Of a stretch of 64,000 bases of DNA, positions 44,138-52,893 are shown piece after piece. Location: positions 2,849,501-2,913,500 of the forward strand of contig NZ_CP043633.1 in assembly GCF_012974865.1 (NCBI RefSeq), given 5' to 3'. A model generated the notes under the pieces. The model had not been told where the DNA came from and made no database searches. It saw nothing but the letters and a program-made list of their open reading frames with translations. This DNA is from Nonlabens sp. Ci31. Its GTDB lineage: Bacteria; Bacteroidota; Bacteroidia; Flavobacteriales; Flavobacteriaceae. The translations under genes and the position numbers were made by a program. Each line of letters begins with the position of its first letter. Within the stretch, counting starts at the first letter, position 1.

Positions 44138-44974
44138 ATGGTGATAATTAATAGAGAATTTTTAGAAGAACAGAATGCTGTTATCCCTTACGATAACAGG
44201 GGAACCTTTTATGGTGATGGAGTTTTTGAAACTTTGAGGTGTTATAAAGGTAAAGCATTACTCTTTGAAGAACATTATTTTAGGTTGATGTCAAGTATGC
44301 GTATATTACGCATGGATATCCCTCAATTTTTCACTCCAGAATTCCTTGAGGATAGCATTCATCAGTTACTTAACAAGGAAGGTTTAGATAAAAATCATGC
44401 CAGGATAAGGATTAGTGTTTGGAGAAAATCAGGAGGTTTATATACGCCAAATGATTTATCAGTGAACTACTCGATTTCTTGTTCTAGTCTGGAGGGTGCT
44501 TTTGAAAATGTGTCCAAGAAAGAAGTTGATCTGTTCAAAGATCATTTTGTTTATGCTTCTTTATTAAGCACTTTAAAGACCACTAATAAAGCGGTAAACA
44601 TTCTTGCAGGTATTTATGCTAGCGAAAATGATTATGATGATTTATTATTGCTCAATCAAGATAAGATGGTTGTCGAGGCTATTTCAGGAAACGTGTTTTT
44701 ACGTAAAGGCGATGAGATCAAAACGCCACCTATTGATGACGGCTGTTTGAATGGTGTTATGAGAACTCATATTATCAAGCAATTTAAAAAGATGCTCAAC
44801 TATAATTTTGTAGAGGAAACCATCACACCTTTTGAATTGCAAAGAGCAGATGAAATCTTTGTTACTAATATGATAAGAGGTGTTCAAAGTGTTACTAAAT
44901 ACCGTAAAAAGAGTTACTCTGATGAGACTGCAAATGAGTTGATAGAATTGCTTAATGACACCTTTTTTGATTAG
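44138..44974 (+). CDS. Aminotransferase class IV (PLP enzyme)
   Basis: 278 residues of the fold-type IV PLP family (branched-chain aminotransferase or 4-amino-4-deoxychorismate lyase). The catalytic lysine lies in TTNKAVNILAG, and DNRGTFYGDGVFETLRCYKG near the start and EAISGNVFLRKGDEI, then PPIDDGCLNGVMR later are the family motifs. The enzyme could be the PabC-type lyase of folate synthesis, but this is not decided by sequence. Its ATG begins right after a terminator T tract, so transcription must come from read-through or from a start inside the hairpin. Confidence 0.9.
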   Translation: MVIINREFLEEQNAVIPYDNRGTFYGDGVFETLRCYKGKALLFEEHYFRLMSSMRILRMDIPQFFTPEFLEDSIHQLLNKEGLDKNHARIRISVWRKSGGLYTPNDLSVNYSISCSSLEGAFENVSKKEVDLFKDHFVYASLLSTLKTTNKAVNILAGIYASENDYDDLLLLNQDKMVVEAISGNVFLRKGDEIKTPPIDDGCLNGVMRTHIIKQFKKMLNYNFVEETITPFELQRADEIFVTNMIRGVQSVTKYRKKSYSDETANELIELLNDTFFD

Positions 44975-45531
44975 TTATAAGAAGGGTTCTCTGGAGCATT
45001 AGACCATAACTCGTAGTCACCACCTAAATATTTCATTTTCTTTTTCCAAATATCATGCATATTATTTGATAGAAGGTTTTTACTATCCGTGTTTTCCACG
45101 ACTACCCAAGAATTAGATTCTAACTCATTCTCTAGTTGATGGCGTTCCCATCCAGAGTACCCTAAAAAGAATTTGATTTCTTCTCCGGTAATTTTTCCTT
45201 TACGAAGTAAATCACTTACTGCATGAAAGTCTCCACCCCAATAAATACCATCTTCAATTAAGTGGGAGTCTGGAATAAGATCTGGTATATTGTGAAGAAA
45301 ATAAAGGTTATCTGTTTCTACTGGACCGCCTTGGTACACCTCTAATTGTAAAGTGATTTCAGGTATCAATTGATCTAATGTACAGTCTAGGGGTTTGTTG
45401 AGAATGAAACCTACAGCACCTTCTTTATTAAATTCAGTAAGTAAAACCACAGAGCGTGAGAAGGAATCGTCTCCTATTATGGAAGGTTCGGAAACTAAAA
45501 GACTTCCTTTTTCTGGCGCTACATTTTTCAT
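44971..45531 (-). CDS. YqgE/AlgH family protein (DUF179)
   Basis: 186 residues. The family motifs are clear: GSLLVSEPSIIGDDSFSRSV, then VLLTEFNKEGAVGFILNKPL, then VYQGGPVETDNLYFLHNI, then GIYWGGDFHAVSDLL, then FFLGYSGWERHQLENEL. Widespread conserved family without a settled function. Ends 4 bp inside the convergent aminotransferase gene. Confidence 0.95.
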   Translation of the reverse strand: MKNVAPEKGSLLVSEPSIIGDDSFSRSVVLLTEFNKEGAVGFILNKPLDCTLDQLIPEITLQLEVYQGGPVETDNLYFLHNIPDLIPDSHLIEDGIYWGGDFHAVSDLLRKGKITGEEIKFFLGYSGWERHQLENELESNSWVVVENTDSKNLLSNNMHDIWKKKMKYLGGDYELWSNAPENPSYN

Positions 45532-45630
45532 AAACTGTTCTTATCACCTTAAACTTAGTAAAAATTAATGAATATCACACTAGTTTTAAGAGAATAGCAA
45601 AAGGATCAGATAAAATACTTAGATAAAAGC

Positions 45631-45672
45631 AATAAAAAAAGTCCCAATCTTAAACGAGTTAAGTTAGGACTT
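45631..45672 (-). terminator. Terminator after the HU gene
   Basis: On the minus strand AAGTCCTAACTTAA..TTAAGATTGGGACTT with a following T run. Confidence 0.75.
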
Positions 45673-45695
45673 CTAATGGTTTAAACTAATCTAAA

Positions 45696-45968
45696 TTAGT
45701 TTACAGCTTTTTGTAAATCGCTACCTGCTTTGAATTTTACAACTTTTTTTGCAGCAATTTTGATAGTCTTACCAGTTTGTGGGTTTCTACCTTCACGAGC
45801 AGCTCTTTTAGAAACTGAGAAAGATCCGAATCCTACTAAGGATACTCTATCTCCTTTTTTAAGAGAACCTTCTACATTTCCTAAGAAAGATTCTAATGCT
45901 TTTTTAGCTGCTGCTTTTGAAATTCCAGCATGCTCTGCCATTCCTTCGATTAAATCTGTTTTGTTCAT
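45696..45968 (-). CDS. HU-family DNA-binding protein
   Basis: 90 residues. The frame is open from 46037, but [20 protein letters not shown] at 45968 is the canonical HU start, so the earlier Met is rejected. Signature regions are [18 protein letters not shown] and the DNA-binding arm [20 protein letters not shown]. Nucleoid-associated histone-like protein. Strong terminator downstream. Confidence 0.97.
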   Translation of the reverse strand: MNKTDLIEGMAEHAGISKAAAKKALESFLGNVEGSLKKGDRVSLVGFGSFSVSKRAAREGRNPQTGKTIKIAAKKVVKFKAGSDLQKAVN

Positions 45969-46121
45969 AATTGAATTTAAATTAATGTTGGTTAAACTAA
46001 AACGTTGAACAAATTTATACGGAATATGCGACCACACAAGGATTACAGTGTAAATCTCAACAATTTGTTCATAAAACCGATAAATTGTTAATAACTATAA
46101 GCCTTTCAAGGAGATTTCTCC

Positions 46122-47075
46122 TTAAGCCTCGTCAAATCTAGCATCTGGAACAAACGTATATCCATTCAATAGATCTTTTATTTTCATGCGTTTTTTATTA
46201 GGTAATTGGAGTTCTTCGATTTGTATCATGTTTTTACCACAGGCAACAATCATCTCCCCGTTTTCTATAACAAAACTTCCGGGTTTCATTTTGTGATGTT
46301 TTTCAACGACTTTACTTTTGTGAATTTTCACAACCATTTGCTCTTTATTATATAAAAAAGCTTTTGCTACTGGATAAGGATACAATCCTCTTATTAGTGC
46401 GTCAACTGTCACCGCATTTTTTGTAAAATCGATGAATGTGTTTTCACTATTGAGTTTGGGAGCTTCTTTTAGATCCGTATTATCTTTTTGTAGGGAGGTA
46501 GTAACTGTGCCCGCAGCGATACTATTAACGGTTTCCAAACTCAGTTGTGCTCCAATAGACATTAGTCTTGTATAAAGTGTTCCTACGTCTTCTAATGGAT
46601 CAATAGGAGTCTCTTTGTTGGAGATAATAGCGCCAGTGTCAATTTTATCATCTATAAAGAATGTTGTTACACCAGTTGCTCTTTCTTGATTTATAATTGC
46701 CCAATTGATAGGGGCTGCCCCCCTGTATTGTGGCAATAGGCTTGCGTGGAGATTAAATGTACCTAAAGGAGGCATCTTCCATACGGCTTCTGGTAGCATT
46801 CTAAAGGCTACGATAACCTGCACATCTGCTTTAAATGAAGCTAGCTCCTTTAAGAATTCGTCTGCTTTTAAGTTTTTAGGTTGCAAAACGGGAAGATCAT
46901 GTGCTACAGCATATTTTTTTACATCACTCTCATTAATTTTCCTTCCTCTTCCCGCAGGTTTGTCTGGAGCTGTTACCACAGCCGCTATTTCATGATGTGA
47001 TTTTTGCAATGTATCCAATACGCCAGTGGCAAATTCTGGTGTACCGAAGAATACTATCTTTAAGGACTTATTCAT
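46122..47075 (-). CDS. fmt: Methionyl-tRNA formyltransferase
   Basis: Formylates Met-tRNAfMet using 10-formyl-THF. 317 residues with KIVFFGTPEFATGVLDTL at the start, the catalytic SLLPQYRGAAPINWAIINQE (Asn/His motif region) and GVTTFFIDDKIDTGAII, plus the C-terminal OB-like domain (VRGLYPYPVAKAF as IRGLYPYPVAKAF). It overlaps the recQ gene by 8 bp, a common flavobacterial arrangement. Confidence 0.97.
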   Translation of the reverse strand: MNKSLKIVFFGTPEFATGVLDTLQKSHHEIAAVVTAPDKPAGRGRKINESDVKKYAVAHDLPVLQPKNLKADEFLKELASFKADVQVIVAFRMLPEAVWKMPPLGTFNLHASLLPQYRGAAPINWAIINQERATGVTTFFIDDKIDTGAIISNKETPIDPLEDVGTLYTRLMSIGAQLSLETVNSIAAGTVTTSLQKDNTDLKEAPKLNSENTFIDFTKNAVTVDALIRGLYPYPVAKAFLYNKEQMVVKIHKSKVVEKHHKMKPGSFVIENGEMIVACGKNMIQIEELQLPNKKRMKIKDLLNGYTFVPDARFDEA

Positions 47076-48951
47076 TGATTTTATATTTATTATGGCTAGT
47101 TAAAATAACTTTCTTTTGTTCTAATAATGTTTTTAGATGTGCGACCACCACATCTTTATGTTCATTTATTCTTTTACAGATCTCTTGACTATCAAAGGGC
47201 TGCTTGCGTAATAGGGTGATAATTTGTCCTGAGGTAGTTCTAACTACTGCGCTCAAACAGTTGCTACAATGGCCACAATCGGTGTCAGTTTTTTCGTCAA
47301 AATATTCCAATATCATTCTATTGATACAAGTGGTTGTATTGGTTACCAGCTGTACTAATGACTTTAGTTTATTAAGCCTCAGCGTATTCTGTCGTTCTAG
47401 TTCTCTTGAGAATCTATTGATGGTACGATCATCATCTCTAGGAACTAAATAGGTGATTTGTAAATCTGTATTGGTAATAGTAGCTTCTATCAATTCTTGA
47501 TCGTGCAGCAACTGCAGTGCTTCATTTACTTCTTCTTCACTCGTATTACTTCGTGTAGCGATCAAAGCTGTATTGATTTGTAGCACGTGATTTTTACTGC
47601 TTCCATAAGTGCGCAAGATGGCCTGTATAATTGCATTGACAACAGGTCTATTTTGGGCAAAGGAAATGATTCTTGTTCCGCTTTCGCGAAAGCTGACACT
47701 ACAACGTCTATGATAACCTTGTGCAAGACTGATCACACTAAATCTGTCTAAGGCGTTAAGGGCGCTGTATGCTTGCATACCGTTTAATTGATAGGTGGCG
47801 CAAAATTTTGAAAAGGAAAGAGGATGAGTTTGCTCTTCTCCTTCACCTATGGCTATTCTCAAATAATTAGATAATTTGCGATAGATAAATTTGAGATAAT
47901 CTGCCGTAGGTTGTGATTTCACAAACTGATTGTACGCATGTTCAATATCATTGCGATTGTAAATAAAATAAGCAATACTGTCATCACCATCCCTACCGGC
48001 TCTTCCAGTTTCTTGATAGTAACTCTCAACGCTGTCAGGTAATTGCATGTGAACGACGCTACGCACATCTGGCTTATCGATCCCCATACCAAATGCATTT
48101 GTAGCTACCATCACCTGTATTTTATTATTCATCCAGGATTGCGCAGTACGGGTTCGTATTTTATTAGAAAGGCCACCGTGATAGAATCCTGAAGTAATTT
48201 GAGCTTGCTGAAGGAGTAAAGTGAATTCTACGGCATTCTTTCTACTTCTTACATAGGTGATACTGCTACCGGGATAAACCGTGTAAAAATGACGTAGTGC
48301 TTGTCGTTTATCTCCAGTGTTTTCTATTTTGTAATGAATGTTGGAACGCTCATAACTAGACTTGAATACTTGTGCATCTTCCAGTTCCAAGACGGTGACT
48401 ATATCTTCTTGTACCGCTTGGGTTGCTGTCGCTGTAACCGCAATTATAGGAACTCGAGGATGCAACTCTTTTAACGTAATGATCTGTCGGTAGGCAGGTC
48501 TAAAATCATGGCCCCATTCACTGATGCAATGTGCTTCATCAATAGCGATCAGATTGACATTCATTTTAAGAATACGTTCCTTAACTAACGCTTGTTGCAA
48601 TCGCTCTGGACTCAAATACAGAAAATCATAATTTCCATAAATACAATTATCCAGTACATCATCTAGTTCTTGGTAAGAAATACCTCCAGTGATTCCTACC
48701 GCTTTGATATTTCGCTTTTTAAGTTGGTCGACTTGATCTTTAATCAAAGCAACCAGCGGAGATATGACAATGCAGATACCTGGAAGTTGTATACCTGGAA
48801 TTTGATAACATACAGATTTTCCTCCACCAGTAGGTAATAAGGCAAGAGTATCCCTACCTTCTAATACACTGGAAATAATCTCCTGTTGTAAAGGTCTGAA
48901 TTGGTCAAAACCATAAACGGTTTTTAATATGTTTAAGGATCTATTTATCAA
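47068..48951 (-). CDS. recQ: RecQ-family ATP-dependent DNA helicase
   Basis: 3'-5' DNA helicase of recombination and repair. 627 residues: Walker A LPTGGGKSVCYQIP, DEAH box IAIDEAHCISEWGHDFRPAY, motif VI QETGRAGRDGDDS, and a zinc-binding domain with Cys in TTTCINRMILEYF and DCGHCSNCL. A winged-helix-like region follows, but the HRDC domain of longer RecQ proteins is absent. The iterated palindrome at 47679-47693 is within the gene (SFRES). Overlaps fmt. Confidence 0.95.
   Translation of the reverse strand: MINRSLNILKTVYGFDQFRPLQQEIISSVLEGRDTLALLPTGGGKSVCYQIPGIQLPGICIVISPLVALIKDQVDQLKKRNIKAVGITGGISYQELDDVLDNCIYGNYDFLYLSPERLQQALVKERILKMNVNLIAIDEAHCISEWGHDFRPAYRQIITLKELHPRVPIIAVTATATQAVQEDIVTVLELEDAQVFKSSYERSNIHYKIENTGDKRQALRHFYTVYPGSSITYVRSRKNAVEFTLLLQQAQITSGFYHGGLSNKIRTRTAQSWMNNKIQVMVATNAFGMGIDKPDVRSVVHMQLPDSVESYYQETGRAGRDGDDSIAYFIYNRNDIEHAYNQFVKSQPTADYLKFIYRKLSNYLRIAIGEGEEQTHPLSFSKFCATYQLNGMQAYSALNALDRFSVISLAQGYHRRCSVSFRESGTRIISFAQNRPVVNAIIQAILRTYGSSKNHVLQINTALIATRSNTSEEEVNEALQLLHDQELIEATITNTDLQITYLVPRDDDRTINRFSRELERQNTLRLNKLKSLVQLVTNTTTCINRMILEYFDEKTDTDCGHCSNCLSAVVRTTSGQIITLLRKQPFDSQEICKRINEHKDVVVAHLKTLLEQKKVILTSHNKYKINE
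47679..47693. repeat. Iterated palindrome, copy 7
   Basis: CGCTTTCGCGAAAGC inside recQ. Confidence 0.95.
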
Positions 48952-48953
48952 TA

Positions 48954-49481
48954 CTATAAATGATCGTTAATAAAAGTAAGACGATTTTCTACATCAAGTT
49001 TAGGAATAGGAATAGGAGTGTAGCCTAACTTGCTATAAAAGCTATGGAGAATATCTCCTAAAACTACTGCTTGCTCATAACTCTCATAACGTTCACTGTC
49101 ACTCTCGTATATTTCCTCCCACGGTGGTAAAAAGAAGACTAAATCGTACTGGTGTTCTTCACTAGCCTTGATAAATTCTGCTGGAATATCATCCCCTGTA
49201 AACACGTGATAGGCAGGAATGTCTGGAATACCTCTGTCATAAAAATGGATTCCTTCTGTCGCTTTATTGAATTGTAAAATACGACCAGCAAGCAATTCAT
49301 TGCTAAAAGCAAACGGGTCGGTTAGAAAAAGTTGCGCTATGCCTTGCTGTTTTGCTTTTGCAGTTACTTCCCTAGAGATTTCATGATGTACGTTAAAGCC
49401 ATTTTTTTCAATAGCCTTTAGAACACTAGTTTTTCCCGATCCAGGACCACCGATGATTAAAATTCTTTTGATTTTTTTCAT
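48954..49481 (-). CDS. P-loop ATPase/kinase-like protein (AAA_28 / NadR-like)
   Basis: 175 residues with Walker A GGPGSGKTSVL (residues about 11-21), the lid-like region EISREVTAKAKQQGIAQ, FYDRGIPDIPAYHVF and a Walker-B-like DLVFFLPPWEE. It matches the AAA_28 family of predicted nucleoside/nucleotide kinases. Two bases separate its stop from the recQ start, so it is the first gene of the recQ-fmt unit. Divergent from the DUF493 gene. Confidence 0.88.
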   Translation of the reverse strand: MKKIKRILIIGGPGSGKTSVLKAIEKNGFNVHHEISREVTAKAKQQGIAQLFLTDPFAFSNELLAGRILQFNKATEGIHFYDRGIPDIPAYHVFTGDDIPAEFIKASEEHQYDLVFFLPPWEEIYESDSERYESYEQAVVLGDILHSFYSKLGYTPIPIPKLDVENRLTFINDHL

Positions 49482-49532
49482 AACAGTACAAAATAACTAA
49501 ATCTATCAATAGCAATCGAGGCTATGATGAAT

Positions 49533-49540
49533 TATATTTG
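49533..49540 (+). promoter_or_regulatory. TAnnTTTG promoter box for the DUF493 gene
   Basis: TATATTTG ending 10 nt before the ATG at 49551. It lies inside an open frame that begins at 49524, which argues for the later start. Confidence 0.65.
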
Positions 49541-49550
49541 CATCTACAGT

Positions 49551-49838
49551 ATGGAAAATAAAAATTCAGAAGAGTTTTACGCAAAACTAAAGATTCAGCT
49601 GGCAGACACGAGTTCATGGCCTTCTAAGTATTTGTATAAATTCATAGTCCCAACGCAAGGAACACAAATCTCAGAGATAGAAACGCTTTTTGATAATACA
49701 GGAGCGGTAATAACGACAAAGGAATCCAGTAAAGGAAAATACACCAGTGTTTCTATACTAGTAAACATGAAAAACCCTGACAAAGTGATCGCTAAATATA
49801 AAGAGGTCAGTAAAGTTAAAGGAGTTATCTCTCTTTAA
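49551..49838 (+). CDS. DUF493 family protein (YbeD-like)
   Basis: 95 residues when started at 49551 (MENKNSEEFYAKLKIQL); the open frame starts at 49524, but a TATATTTG promoter box lies within it. The small alpha/beta fold is typical: SWPSKYLYKFIVPTQG, then TKESSKGKYTSVSILVNM, then KVIAKYKEVSKVKGVISL. The family is conserved and has no firm function, possibly a regulatory ACT-like domain. Confidence 0.93.
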   Translation: MENKNSEEFYAKLKIQLADTSSWPSKYLYKFIVPTQGTQISEIETLFDNTGAVITTKESSKGKYTSVSILVNMKNPDKVIAKYKEVSKVKGVISL

Positions 49839-49900
49839 TAGATTATTTATTCTATTTTGTGTATTTTGCAACACTTCACATTAAGTAATACCATTTCAAT

Positions 49901-50602
49901 TTGATATCATCATTAGAATACAATACAGAGCGCAACCAGCTTGTTATACCAGAATATGGAAGACATATTCAAAAGTTAGTGGAACATTGCAGAGCCTTAG
50001 AAACTAAGGAAGAACGCAATAAGATGTCTACCGCTATTATAGGTGTGATGGGTAATTTAAATCCACATTTAAGAGATGTTGCCGACTTTCAACACAAACT
50101 ATGGGATCAATTATTTGTTATCGCAAATTTTGATTTAGACGTAGATTCCCCATATCCTATTCCTGATAGAGAAGAGCTTGCGGCCAGACCAGCAAGAATG
50201 TCTTACCCTCAAAAAAGACCTCGTTACCGATTTTATGGAAATAATATCCAGGGAATGATCAATGTTGCTCTAGGATGGGAAAAGGGAGAGAAAAGAGAAG
50301 CTCTCGCTTATATTATCGCAAACCACATGAAGAAATCGTTCCTAAATTGGAATAAAGACTCTGTAGATGATGCGGTTATTTTTAAGCACCTCTTTGAATT
50401 AAGCGAAGGGGAGATCAACCTTGCTGCAAAAGAAGAAGACCTTTTAGAGTCTAAGGCGCTGATTTATCGCAATACAAGTACGAGCCGTTCTAATACCAAT
50501 AACAATAACAATAAGCGCCAGCAAGGTAAAAAGAACACAAGAAGTAGTAGTAATAGCAATAATAATAGCAATAGCAATAGCAACAGAAGGAGAAGGAATT
50601 AA
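49901..50602 (+). CDS. DUF4290 protein with low-complexity Asn/Ser tail
   Basis: 233 residues from a TTG start. The first ~190 residues are the DUF4290 domain (LEYNTERNQLVIPEYGRHIQ, then ADFQHKLWDQLFVIANFDLD, then PRYRFYGNNIQGMINVALG). The last ~40 are a low-complexity tract of Asn, Ser, Lys and Arg encoded by runs of AAT, AAC and AGC codons, ending in RRRRN. Conserved in Bacteroidota; function unknown, and the basic tail could bind nucleic acid. TTG is the only start that keeps the domain intact. Confidence 0.88.
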   Translation: MISSLEYNTERNQLVIPEYGRHIQKLVEHCRALETKEERNKMSTAIIGVMGNLNPHLRDVADFQHKLWDQLFVIANFDLDVDSPYPIPDREELAARPARMSYPQKRPRYRFYGNNIQGMINVALGWEKGEKREALAYIIANHMKKSFLNWNKDSVDDAVIFKHLFELSEGEINLAAKEEDLLESKALIYRNTSTSRSNTNNNNNKRQQGKKNTRSSSNSNNNSNSNSNRRRRN

Positions 50603-50625
50603 GTTTCTTTTTTTTTAAACTTCAT

Positions 50626-50660
50626 AAAAAGTCCCATTTTAGTTATAAAATGGGACTTTT
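50626..50660. terminator. Bidirectional terminator between DUF4290 and dps genes
   Basis: AAGTCCCATTTT-AGTTAT-AAAATGGGACTT with A and T runs on both sides; serves both convergent genes. Confidence 0.88.
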
Positions 50661-50682
50661 ACTTTGTAATAAGTATGCTAGA

Positions 50683-51174
50683 TTAAATAGATTTTCTAGT
50701 ATCTTCAGAGTTCATTCTCCAAGCATCTAACATCCATGAAGTAGTTTCTAATTCCCGTATATAAGCACCTATTAAATCAATCGTACCCTCATCATCACAG
50801 TCTCCAGCTGTTGCTACAACTTTTGACATTTGAGAAAGAAGACTACCATGATCTTCTATTAGATTATTCACCATTTCTATATCAGATAATTCTGACTTGG
50901 TTTCCTTTATATTAGAAAGTTTTAAATAATCACTATAATTGGATGTAGGTTGGTATCTTAAAGTTAAAATACGCTCTGCAATTTCATCAATTTTTATAAT
51001 GGCATCGTCATACATTTCTTCAAATTTAATATGTAAATCGAAGAATGATTTTCCTACAATATTCCAATGGTAATTTCTTAATTTTTGATAGTATAAATGA
51101 TAATCAGCTAATAGAATATTAAGTTCCTTACTGGTGTGTTTTGCTTTTTCTAAATCGAAGTTTAAGTAATTCAT
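50683..51174 (-). CDS. dps: Dps-family ferritin-like DNA-protection protein
   Basis: 163 residues with the Dps ferroxidase motifs LRNYHWNIVGKSFFDLH and FEEMYDDAIIKIDEIAERIL, then DHGSLLSQMSKVVATAGDCDD. It oxidises and stores iron and protects DNA in stationary phase. The ATG overlaps the stop of a 42-codon ORF immediately upstream (TAATG), suggesting translational coupling to a small protein. Confidence 0.95.
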   Translation of the reverse strand: MNYLNFDLEKAKHTSKELNILLADYHLYYQKLRNYHWNIVGKSFFDLHIKFEEMYDDAIIKIDEIAERILTLRYQPTSNYSDYLKLSNIKETKSELSDIEMVNNLIEDHGSLLSQMSKVVATAGDCDDEGTIDLIGAYIRELETTSWMLDAWRMNSEDTRKSI

Positions 51175-51302
51175 TATTTTGATGTTTTTTGTTTGTCTTT
51201 GATTGTTGTCTTTTCTAAATCAAGATCCCTGTGTTCCACATTTCGATCACCGAAACTGGTCAATGGTTGATCATCCGTCTTTCTTTCAAATTTCTTTTCC
51301 AT
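51174..51302 (-). CDS. Small acidic/basic 42-residue protein upstream of dps
   Basis: Reads from ATG at 51302: EKKFERKTDDQPLTSFGDR, then NVEHRDLDLEKTTIK, ending KTSK. Highly charged, no hydrophobic segment. Its TAA overlaps the dps ATG by one base. No family recognised; a coupled leader peptide or a small regulatory protein are both possible. Short length keeps confidence moderate. Confidence 0.5.
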   Translation of the reverse strand: MEKKFERKTDDQPLTSFGDRNVEHRDLDLEKTTIKDKQKTSK

Positions 51303-51422
51303 GCTTAAAGGTAACAATACATACTTCCATACTTTAAGAAATTGAAGTTAAACTATGTTTATAAAATCACAAATAAATAGGGTAAATCCTGATATAGTGT
51401 GAATCTATCAGCTAAAAGGAAA

Positions 51423-52271
51423 TTATTTAACAACAAAAAAGCTTTCAAAACTCTTGTCTTCTAGTTGCATCCAGAGCAGCGGTGCAAAGCCTCTGTCTAA
51501 GCTTTCCCAAGTAAGTAATAGAACTTGATGGAAGGTATAGGATGCAGGTAATTCCTGTGGTGTCATTTTCCACGCATATTTTTCTGGAAGGAAATAGGTG
51601 TTTTCAGTTTCCGCTTTCGCGAAAGCGGAACTCTTATAATAATAACCGACAATACTCGATTTATGAATGTACTTAAATTTATGATCCCATAATTGATGTG
51701 GTATGAATACATGTGCCAAAAAACAAACGCGTTGTTTGATATTTTCTACAGCAATATCATGACTCTTTAATAGCTCCACAGCTTCTGCAGTGTAGAGCAA
51801 TGGTAGTTGATGGTTTTTAAGATGCTCTAATTTCCTTACCAGATGATCCCTGCCGTTGGGACCTTGATATTTGTTGAGCTCTTGAAGGACAGTTGATTTC
51901 TCCGTACTTGTGATTGTAGGATTATAAATGTAAAATTTATAAACCAATTCTATATGTAAAGTGGAGTTAGAACGTTGATCCTTGATGATATAGTCCAACT
52001 CACCCATGGTTACTTTTCCTTTAAATACTTGAATATTAGATAGTAATAATTGATAGTTATTGGATTGCTCTACACAAAACTTGAAAAAGTATTCGGCTCT
52101 TTTACCCAATAAAGTTCCTTGAGGTATCATGGGTAGGTCTAATGATTCTTGATGCTCTAGATGATCAAAATTAAAATTTGATAATCCAAATTGTTCTAAT
52201 CCTAGTAACTTTCCAGACCACAAGCTTGCTGTTTTATAAAAAGCTTTAAAACGTGCAAAGTTACTCTCCAT
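51423..52271 (-). CDS. DUF1853 family protein
   Basis: 282 residues matching DUF1853 (GTLLGKRAEYFFKFCVEQSN, then ELDYIIKDQRSNSTLHIELVYKFYI in blocks, then GPNGRDHLVRKLEHLKNHQLPLL, ending PLLWMQLEDKSFESFFVVK). The family has a nuclease-like GELD..E..KFY arrangement, but activity is unproven. The iterated palindrome at 51612-51627 is inside. Downstream of wbqC on the same strand with 10 bp spacing, probably an operon. Confidence 0.88.
   Translation of the reverse strand: MESNFARFKAFYKTASLWSGKLLGLEQFGLSNFNFDHLEHQESLDLPMIPQGTLLGKRAEYFFKFCVEQSNNYQLLLSNIQVFKGKVTMGELDYIIKDQRSNSTLHIELVYKFYIYNPTITSTEKSTVLQELNKYQGPNGRDHLVRKLEHLKNHQLPLLYTAEAVELLKSHDIAVENIKQRVCFLAHVFIPHQLWDHKFKYIHKSSIVGYYYKSSAFAKAETENTYFLPEKYAWKMTPQELPASYTFHQVLLLTWESLDRGFAPLLWMQLEDKSFESFFVVK
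51612..51627. repeat. Iterated palindrome, copy 8 (extended)
   Basis: CGCTTTCGCGAAAGCG inside the DUF1853 gene; symmetry continues three more bases on each side, the longest copy (22 bp). Confidence 0.95.
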
Positions 52272-52281
52272 GAATTTATAG

Positions 52282-52890
52282 TTAACGGGATTGGCTTTTT
52301 AGGAAAGCACCAGCAGCCGGACCTAAGTTAAATAATACATCGAGACCACTTAGAGGTTGCGTAAAACCATGCTTTTCTTGAAACACTTGTATATATTGGG
52401 TTAAACACATCACAGGTTTGTCTTTAGCATCAATTAATCGCTTTGCTAGTGGATCGTTTTGATATTGTTGAGTCCTCTTTATTTCTCTATGCAGTTGCAA
52501 GTGTTCTAACAAAAAATAAAGTGTTTTAATATTCCATTCCATTAAAGAAGTTGGAATGTCTTTAAAAAGCATCTCGAGGTCATCTTGATAATATTCAAAG
52601 TAAGGACTACTGTAATAAGCACTTTTAATACTTTTTAAATGAGTGGTTGCCCAATTTTGTGAATGATCTATTTCAATAGAATGATAGGGTACAGACCCCC
52701 CTTTTTTTTGATGTATGATAGGAATGTTAAGCGCAAGTTTACCATTTGCTGCAGCGATGTAAGTTCTATTGCGATAGGTCTGTTTAACATAACTATCTTG
52801 GGTTTCTAATACAAGGCTAGAAGATTTATGGATATGAACGAGTGCTATCACATCCACAAAATACGATGGATGAATAATGATTCCATTCAT
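52282..52890 (-). CDS. WbqC-like family protein
   Basis: 202 residues. WbqC family motifs: IIIHPSYFVDVIALVHIHKS, then ETQDSYVKQTYRNRTYIAAA, then IPIIHQKKGGSVPYHSIEID, then HLKSIKSAYYSSPYFEYYQDD. Found in polysaccharide loci of other bacteria, but here between lepB and DUF1853, so a general role is likely. Three bases separate it from lepB. Confidence 0.92.
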   Translation of the reverse strand: MNGIIIHPSYFVDVIALVHIHKSSSLVLETQDSYVKQTYRNRTYIAAANGKLALNIPIIHQKKGGSVPYHSIEIDHSQNWATTHLKSIKSAYYSSPYFEYYQDDLEMLFKDIPTSLMEWNIKTLYFLLEHLQLHREIKRTQQYQNDPLAKRLIDAKDKPVMCLTQYIQVFQEKHGFTQPLSGLDVLFNLGPAAGAFLKSQSR

Positions 52891-52893
52891 AAT

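Noticed and set aside
45969-46037. Upstream Met for the HU gene
   Set aside because: HU proteins begin MNKTDLI; the extension has no family match.
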